Shown here: positions 4,996 through 6,274 of the stretch, piece after piece | Layout of the letters: the number at the start of each line of letters is the position of its first letter | Numbering within the stretch: position 1 is the first letter of the stretch | Origin: Planctomycetota bacterium | GTDB taxonomy: Bacteria; Planctomycetota; Phycisphaerae; WQYP01 | Length of the DNA: 6,274 nt | Assembly: GCA_021828925.1 (NCBI GenBank) | Contig: JAJZCT010000212.1 | Span: 1 to 6,274 of the forward strand | Direction: 5' to 3' | Made by a program: the position numbers and the translations under genes | The notes under the pieces: generated by a model | Seen by the model: only the letters and a program-made list of their open reading frames with translations | What the model was told of the DNA's origin: nothing | The model's database searches: none

Positions 4996-6264
4996 TCAGG
5001 ATTCAAGTTCCACCGCCGGGGCGGAAAGTAAAATTCCCGCAGCTACCACCGCCAAAACGGCTGCGTAGCCGTAGGCCCATACCCAAGAGGCGTGAATGTT
5101 ATATAGCAGCCCCATAAGTATGTTGGCGAAAAATAACCCGAGACTGCGCGTGGCGGTTAAGGCTCCCATGCCGCTGCCGGTTTTTTTGGGCGGAATAATC
5201 AGCGAGATAATGGTTGGTTCCAGTGTTTCAATCACTCCCAGCGCCAATCCCATAAGCGCCACGACCGGGTAAAATAAAAATGCTGAGCTATGCGGGGTGC
5301 CATGCAGGGTGCTGACCACTGCCATGCCCGCCGCCCCAATTCCGCCGGCCAGATATCCCGCCAAGGCTAACGCTTTCACGTTGAACTTGTTAAATTTGCC
5401 AACCACCAGGCCCGTTAGCGCGGAAACGCCAAAAAACACCACATACGCCAAAACCGCCAATGCTCGGCTCTTGGTGGCCTGATCGACGGTAAGAATGGGA
5501 AATCCGAAGCTGAAGGAACTGAATCCATATAAGCCCGTCGCCCACAGTAATCGGCGATACAAAATGCGCCGCCCCGTGTCGGTGGGTGCGGCGGCCCCGG
5601 TGGCCCCCGTGCTCATGTTCCCAGCACCTGCGGAGGTGCTGGTCGCCGGCCCTGGCGCGGCAGGTTCTTCCACTTTTCTATTCCGCACCATCGCTAAAAC
5701 CGCACTGGAACAAAGCAGCGGAATGATGGTGATAAGGAATATAATTTTTAACGGTGTCCCGCCCCAAATCAGGATCATAGCCCCCGTGGCCGCCAGAAAT
5801 CCGCCGCCGATGTCCAACGCGTGCAGCAAACCAAATGCTTTTCTGCGGTTAGCGCGTAGGACCATTTCTGTCATAAGCGTCCGCCGTGGCGGCGATCGAA
5901 AATTTCTGGCCCACCAGCCGCCGGCAAATAATGCCACGGCCACAACGGGCGTTGCCGCCAGCCCGGCTAAAGATAAAAGCGGAATAAATAAATTACCCGT
6001 TATGGCGATTTTCTTGTGGCCGTAACGGTCCCCCATCCGGCCACCCATTAAGCCGAATATCGCACCCGGGCCATAGCTGATGGCCGTGGCCAAGGCGAAT
6101 ACCCAGACCGCGGCGTGCAGATTCATTACCAGAAACAAGGGAAATATCGCCAGCACAGCCTGATAACCCAAATCGGCAAAACACGCCGACAGGCAGATAA
6201 ACAGCACATCACGTGTGAGCCAGGGATTTTTTAGTTCCGAAGTTGTAGGATTCGTACCACTCAT
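4996..6264 (-). CDS. Major facilitator superfamily (MFS) transporter
   Basis: Inner-membrane secondary transporter of 422 residues with a helix pattern fitting the 12-helix MFS layout. The motif A loop between helices 2 and 3 is GLMGGRMGDRYGHKK (71-85). RNFRSPPRRTLMTE (120-133) precedes helix 5, a charged Arg/Pro segment also seen in other MFS subfamilies. An Ala/Pro/Ser/Thr/Gly-rich central loop (about 197-230) separates the two six-helix halves. A second-half loop has VVGKFNKFNVK (287-297), a weaker counterpart of motif A. The substrate cannot be inferred: no sugar-, drug- or siderophore-specific motif stands out. The start at 6264 gives a sensible cytoplasmic N-terminus. However, only 10 bases of upstream sequence are visible, the frame stays open through them, and any ribosome site lies outside, so an earlier start is possible. 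It converges on the DUF502 gene with a 67-base gap, so the two are not co-transcribed. Confidence 0.9.
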   Translation of the reverse strand: MSGTNPTTSELKNPWLTRDVLFICLSACFADLGYQAVLAIFPLFLVMNLHAAVWVFALATAISYGPGAIFGLMGGRMGDRYGHKKIAITGNLFIPLLSLAGLAATPVVAVALFAGGWWARNFRSPPRRTLMTEMVLRANRRKAFGLLHALDIGGGFLAATGAMILIWGGTPLKIIFLITIIPLLCSSAVLAMVRNRKVEEPAAPGPATSTSAGAGNMSTGATGAAAPTDTGRRILYRRLLWATGLYGFSSFSFGFPILTVDQATKSRALAVLAYVVFFGVSALTGLVVGKFNKFNVKALALAGYLAGGIGAAGMAVVSTLHGTPHSSAFLFYPVVALMGLALGVIETLEPTIISLIIPPKKTGSGMGALTATRSLGLFFANILMGLLYNIHASWVWAYGYAAVLAVVAAGILLSAPAVELES

Positions 6265-6274
6265 ACTATGGGTT

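Noticed and set aside
5495..6025. 176-residue plus-strand ORF opposite the MFS transporter gene
   Set aside because: It is a mirror of the transporter's coding frame, with Pro/Ala-rich low-quality sequence and no recognisable domain. The minus-strand frame has clear MFS motifs.
1..6274. A defence island, CRISPR array, phage or other novel multi-gene system
   Set aside because: No regularly spaced repeats, nuclease, reverse transcriptase, toxin-antitoxin or phage proteins were seen. The genes belong to common housekeeping or accessory families.

Overview
The window holds six convincing protein genes, one decayed transposase and a few short structured DNA elements. The organism looks like a Gram-negative bacterium of moderately high GC. 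An exported GH88/GH105-type glycosidase, a DUF502 membrane protein and a RAYT-type transposase with short palindromes together would suit a planctomycete, verrucomicrobial or similar environmental lineage. That placement is inference only: there is no rRNA or other phylogenetic marker here.

Left part, plus strand. A mercury-uptake-type membrane protein comes first (1-759). It fuses a three-helix MerT-like body to a C-terminal MerP-like heavy-metal-binding domain, and its N-terminus appears to lie upstream of the window. After a gap of about 150 bases with a plausible sigma-70-type promoter comes a class I SAM-dependent methyltransferase (912-1520). The first 18 bases of the window are an exact reverse complement of the start of this methyltransferase gene (916-933), which suggests either a fold-back assembly junction or a second inverted copy outside the window.

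Middle part. Immediately behind the methyltransferase lies the C-terminal remnant of a REP-associated tyrosine transposase (1556-1984). It is followed by a cluster of small hairpins and a 7-bp-stem palindrome with a T-run (2115-2136), which resemble the palindromes that such transposases mobilise. A GH88/GH105-like glycoside hydrolase with a signal peptide is encoded on the minus strand (2279-3379). A gap of about 330 bases separates it from the next gene, which is divergent.

Right part. An Rrf2-family regulator (3709-4146) without the usual Fe-S cysteine cluster overlaps by 4 bases the start of a DUF502 membrane protein (4143-4928), so the two are very likely co-translated. A 12-helix-type MFS transporter (4996-6264, minus strand) converges on this pair.

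The window reads as ordinary chromosomal DNA with small independent units rather than a defence island or other multi-gene system. I saw no CRISPR array, tRNA, rRNA, phage genes or intact insertion sequence. The points most worth a second look are the terminal inverted repeat, the MerT-HMA fusion and the transposase remnant with its hairpins.
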